A stretch of 64,000 bases of DNA from WFQV01 sp964611145 (GCA_964611145.1 CAZSYM010000002.1:1-64000); one strand, 5' to 3'. Shown: positions 52,240 to 61,639, counted from the stretch's first letter. A program made the numbers and translations. Notes: generated by a model from the sequence alone, not told the origin.

Positions 52240-52815
52240 ATGACCAACAGACAAAAAGAGATAATCGATGCTTCTATCGAACTTATTGCCGAAAAAGGCA
52301 TTCAGGGATTAACCATAAAAAATCTCGCTCACAAGATTAAGGTCACGGAACCGGCAATTTATCGGCACTTCGAAAGCAAGACGGAAATATTGATGACCAT
52401 GTTAAACAATCTGGACGAATTCACCTCGAAGTTTACGGACGAAGTATTGCACAAAAACATTCCTCCTCTTTCGAAGCTGGAGGAAATATTTAAATGTTAT
52501 TTTACAACTTTTGCCGAACATCCGTATTGGGTGGCGGTAATTTTTGCCGACGAGATTTTCAAGAACGAGGAACTTCTCGCAAAGAGAATTCAGAACCTTC
52601 TGGAAAAGAAAGAAAATGTTTTCATGCGAATTATTTCCGAAGCGCAAAAAGAAGGCTCTATCAGAAAAGATATAAACAAAAAACACATAGCTATTTTATT
52701 TATGGGTTCCCTTCGCTTAATAATTAAAAAATGGGAGCTTTCCGGTTTTGCCTTCGACTTGCTAAAAGAAGGGAAAAAACTCGTTAAAACTTTGAGCATA
52801 ATAATTAAATCTTAA
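52240..52815 (+). CDS. TetR/AcrR-family transcriptional repressor
   Basis: A 191-residue regulator. The N-terminal helix-turn-helix (about residues 20-50, LTIKNLAHKIKVTEPAIYRHFESK) is typical of TetR; the helical C-terminal part would bind an unknown ligand. Palindromes at 52205 (its own promoter) and 52833 (downstream operon) are the likely operators. It is followed by the RND/LolA-like/porin genes in the same direction, whose export substrate may be its inducer (inference). Confidence 0.94.
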   Translation: MTNRQKEIIDASIELIAEKGIQGLTIKNLAHKIKVTEPAIYRHFESKTEILMTMLNNLDEFTSKFTDEVLHKNIPPLSKLEEIFKCYFTTFAEHPYWVAVIFADEIFKNEELLAKRIQNLLEKKENVFMRIISEAQKEGSIRKDINKKHIAILFMGSLRLIIKKWELSGFAFDLLKEGKKLVKTLSIIIKS

Positions 52816-52829
52816 TTTTTTTTACAACA

Positions 52830-52851
52830 TTTGTTAGTGAGTATTAACAAA
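52830..52851. promoter_or_regulatory. TetR operator O2 (exporter operon)
   Basis: TTTGTTA and TAACAAA arms flank GTGAGTAT; the core GTTAGTGAGTATTAAC (52833-52848) differs from O1 at one base. AACATTTG (52826-52833), one mismatch from the -7 consensus, runs into it with nearly the same geometry as at O1. It lies 15 bases before the ATG of the RND gene. Confidence 0.75.
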
Positions 52852-52865
52852 CATAAAGGAGTAAC

Positions 52866-55172
52866 ATGGAAAAAATATTCAGAAAATCATTGAAGTTCTC
52901 ATGGGTGATAATCGTCTCCATCGTAATTGTTTCCGTTTTCTTCTTCTTGAAAATGAAAGAAAACTCGAGAATGGAAACCAATCTGGATAAATACATGCCC
53001 GAAAATCATCCCGCTTTTATTTACAGTAACAAAGCGGAAAAATGGTTTAACATCAAAGACGGAATTATCGTCGCCATCGAAAACAAGAAAGGCATTTACA
53101 ATTACAAAACCTTAAAAATCATAAAAGACTTATCCAAGAAATTCATGAAAATGCCTGAAATTGAGAAGAACGACGTTACATCGCTCTACACTGCCGATAA
53201 TATTGTGGGAACGGAAGATGGCATGGACGTACGCCGTTTTTATAGACGTGTTCCTAAATCACCGGAAAAACTCGCGGAACTACGGGAAAAAGTGCGCAAT
53301 AACAATATGATTTACGGCATGCTTGTGGATTCAAGCGAGACCGTAACGGTAATTGTCGCAAGAATCGGAGACAATGTTTTTACTCAAGAATTTTATCAAA
53401 GGATACTAAAGACCGCAAAGAAATACGAGGATAAGGACAACAAAATCTTCGTGGCGGGACGCCCAATCGTAGAAGGAACATTGGCTTTGTTGGGACCCGC
53501 CGATATGAAGCGCATGGTTCCCATCGTATTGATAGTAATTTTCCTTGTACTTTTTGCAACTTTGCGAAGTTTAAAAAGCACCATAGCCACGCTCCTCGTT
53601 GTTTTCATCAGTACACTATGGGCTTTTGGACTAATGGCAACCGTTAATATTCCCATTTACGCCGTTTCCACAATGATACCGGTGATGTTAATTGCAATCG
53701 GTGTCGCTTACGGCATTCACTTATACCATCATCTTTCTCTTTTCATGGAAGAAAATCCCGATGCACCGAAAGACGAGGCAATAGTGGATATGCTTGTACA
53801 AATGTGGAAACCGGTTACAATGGCAGCGGTAACAACTGCAGTGGGATTTATTTCCCTGCTTACCTCTCAAGTTTATCCCATTAAATATTTCGGATTGTTT
53901 ACGGCATTCGGCGTAACCGTAGCAATGTTTCTTTCACTTTTCTTCATACCGGCTTTCATTCACGTTACGGGTTTGCCGAGATTGAAACTCAAAAAGAAAA
54001 CGGAATCTGAAAAGCAGAGCCAGCTTGCTTATGTTTTCACGGAAAAAGTCCTAAAGCATTCCACAGCCACAATCCTGGCAACGGCTTTTATAGTCGTTAT
54101 ATCCCTCTACGGCATGTCGAGAGTATGGATAAATTCAAGCTTTCTCGATAAATTCGAAAAGGACAGCGACATAGTTAAAACCGACGCATTTATCAATCAA
54201 CATTTCGGCGGAACCTCGACAATCAATCTGATTCTCGACGGCAAGGAAAAGAACACTTTCAAACAACCGAAAGTGTTGCAACTCGTTGAAAAAATGCAAC
54301 ACGACGTTGTCAAAAGCGTACCCGTCGTAGGTAATGCTTTCTCATTGGTGGATTTTCTGGAAAGAATAAACCGCGTAATGCATGCCGATAGCATTCAATA
54401 CGAGCGCGTACCGGACAATCAGGACTTGATAGCCCAATATTTATTGCTTTACGAAATGTCTGGCGACCCCGAAAACTTAACCACAGTGGTTGACTACAAT
54501 TATCAGAAACTCAACGTAACATTCCAATTAAAAAGCGACAACTCCAAAGCCACGAAGGCGGCTTTGGCGGCCATAGACAAGTACAAAGATTCCTTCGCAA
54601 AATTAGGCGTAAAACTCAATTACGCAGGTTCGGGATATAAAGCGCTGGTCTTTACCGATCTGATTTTGGAAGGACAAATCATGAGTCTTGTCATGTCAAT
54701 CGCAATAGTTTTCATATTACTCCTGATTATGTTCAGAAATTTCACAGTAAGTCTTATCGGGACAGTACCCATTCTGGTCACGGCGGTGATAAGTTTCGGC
54801 GTTATGGGATGGTTAAATATTCCTCTTAATTCCACTACCGCCTTGCTCTCGAGTATCGCCGTGGGAATAGGAATAGATTATGCAATTCATTTCATAGAAC
54901 AGTACAGAGTAAATTCCAAGCTCGGCGACAAATTACTCGCCTCCAAAATCACAATGGACCATTCGGGCAAGGCAATATTATTCAACGCAATAGTCGTAAT
55001 TGCCGGTTTTATGGTACTTTTATTCTCCGTATTTCCCCCGAACCGAGAGCTTGGCGCACTGGTTTCGCTCAACATGTTTACAAGCTTTCTGGGCACACTC
55101 ACGATAATGTTCCTATTACTTTATAAATCAAACGTTTATTATAAAAACAAAATCAAAGGAGAAACAAAATGA
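52866..55172 (+). CDS. MMPL/RND-superfamily exporter (HAE3-like)
   Basis: A 768-residue inner-membrane transporter with duplicated organisation. An N-terminal helix (about 14-30) and periplasmic loop are followed by helices from about 217 (MVPIVLIVIFLVLFATL) to 375, with GVAYGIHLYHHLSLFMEE, then a second half with a helix near 400 and a helix block from about 604, with GIGIDYAIHFIEQYRV. These Gly/Asp helix-4 motifs are typical of proton-driven MMPL/RND proteins exporting lipids or hydrophobic compounds. AAAGGAG precedes the ATG. It overlaps the next gene by 4 bases. Confidence 0.93.
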   Translation: MEKIFRKSLKFSWVIIVSIVIVSVFFFLKMKENSRMETNLDKYMPENHPAFIYSNKAEKWFNIKDGIIVAIENKKGIYNYKTLKIIKDLSKKFMKMPEIEKNDVTSLYTADNIVGTEDGMDVRRFYRRVPKSPEKLAELREKVRNNNMIYGMLVDSSETVTVIVARIGDNVFTQEFYQRILKTAKKYEDKDNKIFVAGRPIVEGTLALLGPADMKRMVPIVLIVIFLVLFATLRSLKSTIATLLVVFISTLWAFGLMATVNIPIYAVSTMIPVMLIAIGVAYGIHLYHHLSLFMEENPDAPKDEAIVDMLVQMWKPVTMAAVTTAVGFISLLTSQVYPIKYFGLFTAFGVTVAMFLSLFFIPAFIHVTGLPRLKLKKKTESEKQSQLAYVFTEKVLKHSTATILATAFIVVISLYGMSRVWINSSFLDKFEKDSDIVKTDAFINQHFGGTSTINLILDGKEKNTFKQPKVLQLVEKMQHDVVKSVPVVGNAFSLVDFLERINRVMHADSIQYERVPDNQDLIAQYLLLYEMSGDPENLTTVVDYNYQKLNVTFQLKSDNSKATKAALAAIDKYKDSFAKLGVKLNYAGSGYKALVFTDLILEGQIMSLVMSIAIVFILLLIMFRNFTVSLIGTVPILVTAVISFGVMGWLNIPLNSTTALLSSIAVGIGIDYAIHFIEQYRVNSKLGDKLLASKITMDHSGKAILFNAIVVIAGFMVLLFSVFPPNRELGALVSLNMFTSFLGTLTIMFLLLYKSNVYYKNKIKGETK

Positions 55173-55948
55173 AATCCTTAATTAAATTTCTTGCTCTCGC
55201 ATTGATTTTCGTCTTCGGAAACATCAATGCACAAAAACTTACCGGACTGGAGATAATGCAAAAAGACTATAATCGTCCTACAGGTAACGATATGGAAGCA
55301 ACTTTAACGATGACGTTAATCAACTCCCAGGGCGACAAAAGAGTTCGGGTTATCAAACAATTTATTCGCGATTTCGGAAGCGTAGAAAAGAAAATTATGT
55401 TTTTCGTTTCCCCGGCGGACGTTAAAAACACTTCGTTCATGAATTGGAGTTACGACGAAGAAGGCAAAGACGACGACCAATGGATTTACTTGCCCGCTCT
55501 TAAAAAAATCAAACGCATCTCCAGCGATAGCAAAGGCGACTATTTCATGGGTTCGGACTTTACATACGACGATTTAGGCGACCGGAAGCCAAGCGAAGAT
55601 ACACATAAAATTCTTCGTACGGAAAAAGTTAACGGGCTGGATTGTTACGTAGTTGAAAGCGTACCGAAAGATGAAGACTATATGTATTCCAAAACCATCA
55701 CCTGGGTTGTGAAAGACAGATGGTACGGCGTTAAAAAAGAATTCTATGACGAAGACGGCGATTTATTGAAAGTTCTACATCTCAAAAAAGTAAAAAAGAT
55801 AAAAGGATATTGGATTATTGCCGATGTGGAAATGGATAATATTCAAAAGAATCACAAAACCAGAATGCAGTTAAGCAACATTAAAATAGACACCGGCATT
55901 CCCGCTTCGAAATTCACTACGAGAATGATGAAACGCGGAATCAAATAA
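55169..55948 (+). CDS. LolA-like outer-membrane lipoprotein-sorting family protein
   Basis: A 259-residue periplasmic protein with signal peptide (about 1-21). The body has the beta-rich LolA/LolB-like pattern of the family found next to RND exporters, including DDQWIYLPALKKIKRISSDSKGDYFMGSDFTYDDL at about 108-145 and TITWVVKDRWYGVKKEFYDEDG. It probably carries the exporter's hydrophobic substrate across the periplasm. It starts inside the exporter stop codon (ATGA). Confidence 0.9.
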   Translation: MKSLIKFLALALIFVFGNINAQKLTGLEIMQKDYNRPTGNDMEATLTMTLINSQGDKRVRVIKQFIRDFGSVEKKIMFFVSPADVKNTSFMNWSYDEEGKDDDQWIYLPALKKIKRISSDSKGDYFMGSDFTYDDLGDRKPSEDTHKILRTEKVNGLDCYVVESVPKDEDYMYSKTITWVVKDRWYGVKKEFYDEDGDLLKVLHLKKVKKIKGYWIIADVEMDNIQKNHKTRMQLSNIKIDTGIPASKFTTRMMKRGIK

Positions 55949-55981
55949 TCATAATCTTACAAAAACAAAAAGGAAACGGAA

Positions 55982-57259
55982 ATGAAAAAAATATCAATCA
56001 TCCTTGTTCTTATGTTATTTTCGAGCGGCATATACGCCCAAGGGCTCGATTTTTCCGGCTTTGCACGATATTATTCCGGCTACAAAGCATTTAACGGCAA
56101 CGGGGACATGACCATTTCGCAAGCAACGTTTAATTTCAACGTTGAAAAAACCACCGACTTCGGACATTTCAAGGTCAACCCCATGCTGTATTTCAGAAAC
56201 TCCGATTCTTTATCTCTATATTTAAGAGAAGCATACATCGATATGTATTTCAACAACTTCGATTTGCGAATCGGTAAGCAACAAGTGATATGGGGAAAAG
56301 CCGACGGTGTATTTATTACCGACATAGTTTCTCCGAAAAATTTAAATGAATTTCTTTTACCGGATTTCGACGAAATACGCATAGGCATTACGGCGGTAAA
56401 ATTGGACTACTACGTAGCGGATAATCACACTATCGAAGCAATTTGGACGCCCATATTTAATCCCACGATTTATCCGCCTCAATCTTCCATTTGGCATCCG
56501 AACATGTCGTTCGGAATTTCGTTGCCGAACAATCCTCCGATTGTAATTGATCACTCGAAGGAAAAAATCACTCCCTCGCTTGAAAACAGCGAATTTTATC
56601 TGAAATACTCCGCTCTCACCAGTGCAATAGATTTCGAAATAATGGGAGCTTACATGTGGGACGACGACCCCGTTGCCGGGAAAGTTGTCGATTTCGCCTT
56701 GCAGAACGGCAAGCCGGTTCCAAAGAAAATCACAGTATTCCCCGAATATCACAGACTTTCCCTTGCGGGCGGCAGTTTCAGCACCACACTGGGACCATTT
56801 GTCCTACGCGGAGAAGCGGCTTATTATTTCGGGAAATATTTTCAAACCACAAATCCAATGGTTGAGCACGGATTAGTTCAAAAAGATTATATTCATTATC
56901 TGGTCGGATTGGACTTCACCTTGTGGGACGTTAATTTCAGCGGGCAATTTATTCAAAAGGCAATTATGGACTACAAAGACAACGAATTACTTGAAACCCC
57001 GATGTTCAAAGGGCAATACAATAACATGGCTACCTTCTTAGCACGTTATTCTTGCCTAAACGAAACATTGACTTTGGAATATTTCATGTATTACGACTTC
57101 AATTATGACGACGCGCTTATTCGTCCGCGCATTTTATACGATTATTCCGATTCCATAAATCTACAATTCGGCGTGAACATTTTCACGGGTTCGGAAGGTT
57201 TGTTCGGACAATATGACAAAAACGATATGGTTTACGCCAAGGTCTATTATAATTTCTAA
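55982..57259 (+). CDS. Outer-membrane beta-barrel protein (DUF1302-like)
   Basis: A 425-residue protein with signal peptide (about 1-19, ending SGIYAQ). It has alternating strands rich in aromatics, and a segment YLREAYIDMYFNNFDLRIGKQQVIWGKADG (about 80-108) reminiscent of DUF1302/porin-type barrels. It ends in a Tyr/Phe strand (VYAKVYYNF), the usual outer-membrane sorting end. Third gene of the TetR-controlled operon, 33 bases after the LolA-like gene, with AAGGAAA before the ATG. Confidence 0.85.
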   Translation: MKKISIILVLMLFSSGIYAQGLDFSGFARYYSGYKAFNGNGDMTISQATFNFNVEKTTDFGHFKVNPMLYFRNSDSLSLYLREAYIDMYFNNFDLRIGKQQVIWGKADGVFITDIVSPKNLNEFLLPDFDEIRIGITAVKLDYYVADNHTIEAIWTPIFNPTIYPPQSSIWHPNMSFGISLPNNPPIVIDHSKEKITPSLENSEFYLKYSALTSAIDFEIMGAYMWDDDPVAGKVVDFALQNGKPVPKKITVFPEYHRLSLAGGSFSTTLGPFVLRGEAAYYFGKYFQTTNPMVEHGLVQKDYIHYLVGLDFTLWDVNFSGQFIQKAIMDYKDNELLETPMFKGQYNNMATFLARYSCLNETLTLEYFMYYDFNYDDALIRPRILYDYSDSINLQFGVNIFTGSEGLFGQYDKNDMVYAKVYYNF

Positions 57260-57282
57260 TATTCCTAATCCAATCACTACAT

Positions 57283-57317
57283 AAAAGCGGAGACTTCTCG
57301 TAAGCTCCGCTTTTTTC
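57283..57317 (+). terminator. Rho-independent terminator after the exporter operon
   Basis: AAAGCGGAG and CTCCGCTTT pair across a loop of about 12 bases, and a T-run (TTTTTTCTTT) follows. It lies 24 bases after the barrel gene stop. A-runs on the other side could also serve dinB on the minus strand. Confidence 0.9.
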
Positions 57318-57356
57318 TTTAACAAAAAACATTCTTTTTCGCAACAAGGGAGTGGT

Positions 57357-58517
57357 TTATTTATCCTCTTCTTTTAAAACCGCAAACTCTATTGCATCGT
57401 AACCATATTTATTTCTTATTTTAGAAATGGCACGGAACAAGCGCCTGCGCAATTGGGTTACGTCGGGAAACATCGGCAACTCTTCCACATATTCCGCGAA
57501 ACCGGTAAGCTTTATACCAACAAGCCTAACACTCACTCTGCGTGAATATGCCTTACGTAACAGAGCCAAAGCTGTCTCGTAAATGAAACGATCGTCGTCG
57601 GAAGGTGCAATTTTTTTCTCTCTTGTAACGGTAAGAAAATCCGAATATCGAAGTTTTATTCCGACCTTAGAAGTCGTCCAACCATAATTCCGCAACTGCT
57701 GACAAACCTTACCCGTCAAAGCCAAAAGGGTTTTGGCTATTTTTCGTATATCCGCCTCGTCCCGCAAAAAAGTTTTTTCTTTCGATATACTCTTTTGAGG
57801 AGCAACGACGGAAAGATATTCTTCACCTTTACCCAAAGCTTTTTCATAAAGGGAAAGTCCGAGCTTGCCAAATGCGGAAGAAAAATATTCCGCCGATGCC
57901 GCGGCAACATCTCCGACAGTTTTGAAACCTCGCCCGTTTAATTTTCCTTTCATCACTTTTCCCACACCGGGGATAACCTCGACCGGTAAGGGAGCAAGGA
58001 ATTCGGCTTCCATTCCGGGAATCACATAAGTAACGCCTCGCGGTTTGGCGTATTCCGAGGCAATTTTTGCAATCGTTTTGTTTGCTCCTATTCCTATTGA
58101 AGATGGAAGTCCCAAACTCCGTTCGAGCTCCTCCTGCAATTTTTTGGCAAAAGCGAAAATGGAACCGTAAATCTTTCCCGTACCGGTAAAATCCATATAG
58201 AACTCATCAACGGAAGCCTGCTCCAATTGAGGCGCATATCTCCGTAACAGACGTTTAACCGCTCTGGAAAAAAGGGAATATTCTTCCGAATGCCCTGTAA
58301 GATAAATCCCATTAGGACAAAGTTCATAAGCACGAGAAATAGGCATTGCCGAGTGCAAGCCGTGTTCCCTCGCTTCGTAAGAGCATGCCGCAACAACTCC
58401 GCGTTCATCATGCGGATTAGCCCCCACAATAACGGGCTTTCCGTTCAACGAAGGATTTAACACTCTTTCCACGGAAACGAAAAACGAATCCAAATCCAGA
58501 TGAAGTATGGTGCGCAT
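57357..58517 (-). CDS. dinB: DNA polymerase IV (Y family)
   Basis: Translesion polymerase. Starting at MRTILHLDLDSFFVSVE (catalytic Asp8), it has SYEAREHGLHSAMP, the SVDEFYMDFTG acidic motif near residue 102-110, a helix-hairpin-helix region (EVIPGVGKVMKGKL) and the little-finger domain ending near YVEELPMF. The frame is open a further 27 codons upstream, but homologues begin at this ATG; no strong Shine-Dalgarno is seen. Length is 386. No SOS box was recognised. Confidence 0.95.
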   Translation of the reverse strand: MRTILHLDLDSFFVSVERVLNPSLNGKPVIVGANPHDERGVVAACSYEAREHGLHSAMPISRAYELCPNGIYLTGHSEEYSLFSRAVKRLLRRYAPQLEQASVDEFYMDFTGTGKIYGSIFAFAKKLQEELERSLGLPSSIGIGANKTIAKIASEYAKPRGVTYVIPGMEAEFLAPLPVEVIPGVGKVMKGKLNGRGFKTVGDVAAASAEYFSSAFGKLGLSLYEKALGKGEEYLSVVAPQKSISKEKTFLRDEADIRKIAKTLLALTGKVCQQLRNYGWTTSKVGIKLRYSDFLTVTREKKIAPSDDDRFIYETALALLRKAYSRRVSVRLVGIKLTGFAEYVEELPMFPDVTQLRRRLFRAISKIRNKYGYDAIEFAVLKEEDK

Positions 58518-58613
58518 TTTTACTTGGCATTTTTGATACGGTAAGTTAAAAATAATTCCCTTTTTTACAAAAACTTTTGGGATACAGCCAAAATACAAAC
58601 AACCCGAAGTCTA

Positions 58614-58644
58614 ATTGTTAATTATTAAATATTTTTTATATTTG
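58614..58644 (+). promoter_or_regulatory. Promoter of the NhaC-type antiporter gene
   Basis: ATTG (58614-58617) and TATATTTG (58637-58644) are exactly 19 bases apart, matching the Bacteroidota consensus TTTG-N19-TAnnTTTG. The ATG follows 29 bases after the -7 element. This is the best promoter match in the window. Confidence 0.7.
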
Positions 58645-58673
58645 CCCTCAACATTGAGAAATATGGGAAACAA

Positions 58674-60158
58674 ATGGCACATTATTCTTTTTGGTCAATT
58701 TTACCTCCTCTCTTAGCAATCATCCTTGCAATAAAAACTCGTCAGGTATTCGTTTCTTTGCTGTTCGGAATCTGGTTGGGCTGGGTAATTCTTGCCGGTG
58801 GTAATTTGCTGGACGGCACCGTAAAAACAATCGAAGCTCTCGTAAATGTCTTCAAAGAACCGGGTAACACAAGAACAATAATGTTCAGTGCTCTCGTAGG
58901 AGCTTTGATTGCTTTTATTCAACGTTCGGGAGGCGTTGACGGATTCGTTAATATCGTCAATAAGATTCTCCACAAGTTGGAACGAAAAAAAATCGGTAAA
59001 AGCAGAAAAATAGTGCAATTGATTGCATGGCTTACGGGTACTTCCATTTTCGTAGAATCCAGCATCAACGCTTTAACTGTCGGTACCGTGTTCCGTCCCA
59101 TATTCGACAGACTTTATATTCCCCGCGAGAAATTAGCTTACATTGCGGACTCGATTTCAGCGCCCACATGTATTTTAATTCCCTTAAATGCCTGGGGTGC
59201 TTATATAATGGGTTTAATAGCCGCTCAGGGTTTTGCAAATCCTTTCAAAGTTTTGGTACATGCTTTCCCCTTCAATTTTTATCCTATGCTCGCAATGGTT
59301 ATGGTTGTAACAATTATTCTAACAGGGAAAGATTTCGGTCCCATGAAAAAAGCCGAGGAGCGAGCTCAAAAGGAAAAGAAAGTCATTAGAGACGATGCCA
59401 CCCCTCTTATTTCGGCGGAGGTTGTTTCCCTACCCCGGAAAACGGGAGTGGCACCCAAAGCGCGCAACATGATTATCCCGATTGTCGTAATGGTTTCCAT
59501 GATGCCGGTAATGCTCGTAGCAACGGGTTGGAATAACGTACCGAATATTCAGCAATATCCCTTTTTGAAACAAGTATTTCTTGCCATAGGGCAAGGCTCT
59601 GGCTCCGCTTCCGTTCTCTATTCCGTACTCACTGCTATTACCGTAGGAATGATTCTCTACGGTTCACAAAGAATTTTTTCTTTTAAGGAAATGATAGATC
59701 TAATATTCAAGGGCATCAGCGGATTAATCCCATTGGCATTACTTATGATGCTTGCTTTTGCAATCGGAGCCGTCTGTCGGGAATTGGGAACAGGACAATA
59801 TGTAGCGGAAATTTCCAAAGCATGGTTGGCACCGAAATTCGTTCCCGTGGTTATTTTTCTTGTCTCATGTTTCATTGCCTTTGCCACCGGAACCAGTTGG
59901 GGTACTTTCGCTATTATGATTGCAATCGGCGTACCTATGGCACAAAGCTTAAATGCAAATCTTTATCTTACCGTGGCTGCCGCATTGGGAGGCGGAGTTT
60001 TCGGAGATCACTGCTCCCCCATCTCCGATACCACAATTATTTCTTCCATGGCTTCGGCAAGCGACCATATTGACCACGTAAAAACACAATTACCCTATGC
60101 AATCACAGCAGGGGCGATAGCCGCTTTGATTTATCTGGCTTTAGGATTTATTCTCTAA
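58674..60158 (+). CDS. NhaC-family Na+/H+ antiporter
   Basis: A 494-residue polytopic inner-membrane protein with about 11-12 helices. The N-terminal half has FWSILPPLLAIILAI and SLLFGIWLGWVILAGGN. The late helices contain FATGTSWGTFAIMIAIGVPMA and GGGVFGDHCSPISDTTIISSMAS, the double signature of NhaC-type antiporters. It probably exports Na+ for proton uptake; some relatives exchange organic ions instead. Single-gene unit with its own promoter and terminator. Confidence 0.92.
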   Translation: MAHYSFWSILPPLLAIILAIKTRQVFVSLLFGIWLGWVILAGGNLLDGTVKTIEALVNVFKEPGNTRTIMFSALVGALIAFIQRSGGVDGFVNIVNKILHKLERKKIGKSRKIVQLIAWLTGTSIFVESSINALTVGTVFRPIFDRLYIPREKLAYIADSISAPTCILIPLNAWGAYIMGLIAAQGFANPFKVLVHAFPFNFYPMLAMVMVVTIILTGKDFGPMKKAEERAQKEKKVIRDDATPLISAEVVSLPRKTGVAPKARNMIIPIVVMVSMMPVMLVATGWNNVPNIQQYPFLKQVFLAIGQGSGSASVLYSVLTAITVGMILYGSQRIFSFKEMIDLIFKGISGLIPLALLMMLAFAIGAVCRELGTGQYVAEISKAWLAPKFVPVVIFLVSCFIAFATGTSWGTFAIMIAIGVPMAQSLNANLYLTVAAALGGGVFGDHCSPISDTTIISSMASASDHIDHVKTQLPYAITAGAIAALIYLALGFIL

Positions 60159-60183
60159 GTCCGATTTGAAATATTTAACGCAA

Positions 60184-60216
60184 AAAAGGCTTCCCCTAAA
60201 AAAGAGGAAGCCTTTT
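60184..60216 (+). terminator. Bidirectional terminator between nhaC-type gene and DUF6600-like gene
   Basis: AAAAGGCTTCC and GGAAGCCTTTT form an 11-bp stem with a loop of about 11 bases; A- and T-runs flank both sides. It sits 25 bases past the antiporter stop and 19 bases past the convergent gene's stop. Confidence 0.92.
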
Positions 60217-60235
60217 CATTAGGGGGATGTTCCGC

Positions 60236-61435
60236 TCAGCGACGTATTCTCTTCCGTTTATATACTTTCCTATTCGGCAAAGAACGCTTACCGGAACTAT
60301 ATCGAGGGACATAGCGCTTTAAATTTTTCTCGGAGCTTCTTACTCTATGTTTTTCCCTTTTTTCTTTCGGGAAATAATAAAGCTTACCGACTTTATTCCT
60401 TGAACGAGAAGGATAAACCGTCCCACTTTTAATACGAGCTTTATCGGGCTTCCGCTTTATTGTTCTTCTCTCCCTTATTATCTCCGTACTACGGTTTCCC
60501 GAAGGTCTTTTGTTCATATCTATTCTTTTTGTTTTACCGATATCCTTTCTGATTACGGTTTCGTTTTTTCGTACCGTTACTTTTCTTTTGCCCACAGCAA
60601 TTCTGTTCACCTTAATCGAAGTTCTTTCGGCACGTTTTATTTTTACATTACTTATTCTGGAAGTTGCCCTGACCTCTTTTGCCGAAGGGCGAAAAACCGT
60701 TACCACGTTCCTGTTGCTTCCTCTATAATTGGCGCCACTCCTTCGGGAAGTAATTCTAACGTCAGCTTTTACGATGCGTCTTCCACTGCGTCTTTCCACA
60801 TAACTTCTATCCACTCCATAATTTATTATTCTTCCGTCACGATAGTAATAATCCGTGCGGTATCTCGTCCGAGGCAAAATGCTACGCACTCTTTCATAAC
60901 CGATATAATAATTGTTTACGTTATAAACACAAAAATGGGGATAATCAACGAAATGCCAATAAATATAGGGTGCATGCCAACCATACGAGAAACGAATTCC
61001 CACGTAAATATCGAAAGAAGCGTAAGGAGGCAAAGGTGCCCACCCGATAAATTCATCGTCGTAGCGCCATTCGACCCATGCAGGCGCCCATTGATAATCG
61101 GGTACCCATATCCAGCCGTAATAATCATCGTAAACCCAGCGTCCGTAATGGTAAACCGCCCAACCGAAAGGTTCGTAAGAATCCCAATACCAACCGTATT
61201 CCGTCCATACCCAACGCCCGTCGGAATAAGGAGACCATCCGCGTCGTAATACTCTGGGACGCCACACCACTAAATCGCCATTTATTCTAATCCATTCTCC
61301 ATATGGAGCAAGCGTTTCATAAAAATAATTAAATGTTACGCCGAACTCATGATTTCGGAAGCGATAATTTCTCGCTTCGGTTTTTATTCCCAAAGCGGAA
61401 AAAAAGATAATCAATGTCAATATCAACTTCTTCAT
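60236..61435 (-). CDS. Secreted DUF6600-like protein: Trp/Tyr-rich N-terminal half, very basic C-terminal half
   Basis: A 399-residue exported protein. A signal peptide (about 1-21) is followed to about 170 by repeated units in which WxxYxxGRWVW and YGWYWDS-like segments alternate, the pattern of the DUF6600 family. From about 180 onward it is dominated by Arg, Lys and Ser (last residues RKVYKRKRIRR), with an estimated very high isoelectric point. Such a tail might hold the protein to LPS, peptidoglycan or DNA (inference). GGAGG precedes the ATG. Function unknown. Confidence 0.8.
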   Translation of the reverse strand: MKKLILTLIIFFSALGIKTEARNYRFRNHEFGVTFNYFYETLAPYGEWIRINGDLVVWRPRVLRRGWSPYSDGRWVWTEYGWYWDSYEPFGWAVYHYGRWVYDDYYGWIWVPDYQWAPAWVEWRYDDEFIGWAPLPPYASFDIYVGIRFSYGWHAPYIYWHFVDYPHFCVYNVNNYYIGYERVRSILPRTRYRTDYYYRDGRIINYGVDRSYVERRSGRRIVKADVRITSRRSGANYRGSNRNVVTVFRPSAKEVRATSRISNVKIKRAERTSIKVNRIAVGKRKVTVRKNETVIRKDIGKTKRIDMNKRPSGNRSTEIIRERRTIKRKPDKARIKSGTVYPSRSRNKVGKLYYFPKEKREKHRVRSSEKNLKRYVPRYSSGKRSLPNRKVYKRKRIRR

Positions 61436-61639
61436 TTTAACCTCCAGGTTAGTTTCTATTCTTAAGATTCAACAACCATGCCATTTTTTTAGCCACAGTT
61501 TTTAAATCGTAACGGCTATTTCGAGCAGAGGGCTGTCCAAAATATCACACAATATGAACAGGATTAAGCTCACAACTTTTTTCAAAAAAAATCCTTAACT
61601 TTCCACAAATAATTGAAGGAATTAAGGAAAGGGCTATCA
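61436..61639. other. Divergent intergenic region
   Basis: 204 AT-rich bases between the DUF6600-like gene and the M49-like peptidase gene. Promoters for both must lie here, but no clear TAnnTTTG element or hairpin was found. Nothing else recognised. Confidence 0.4.
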
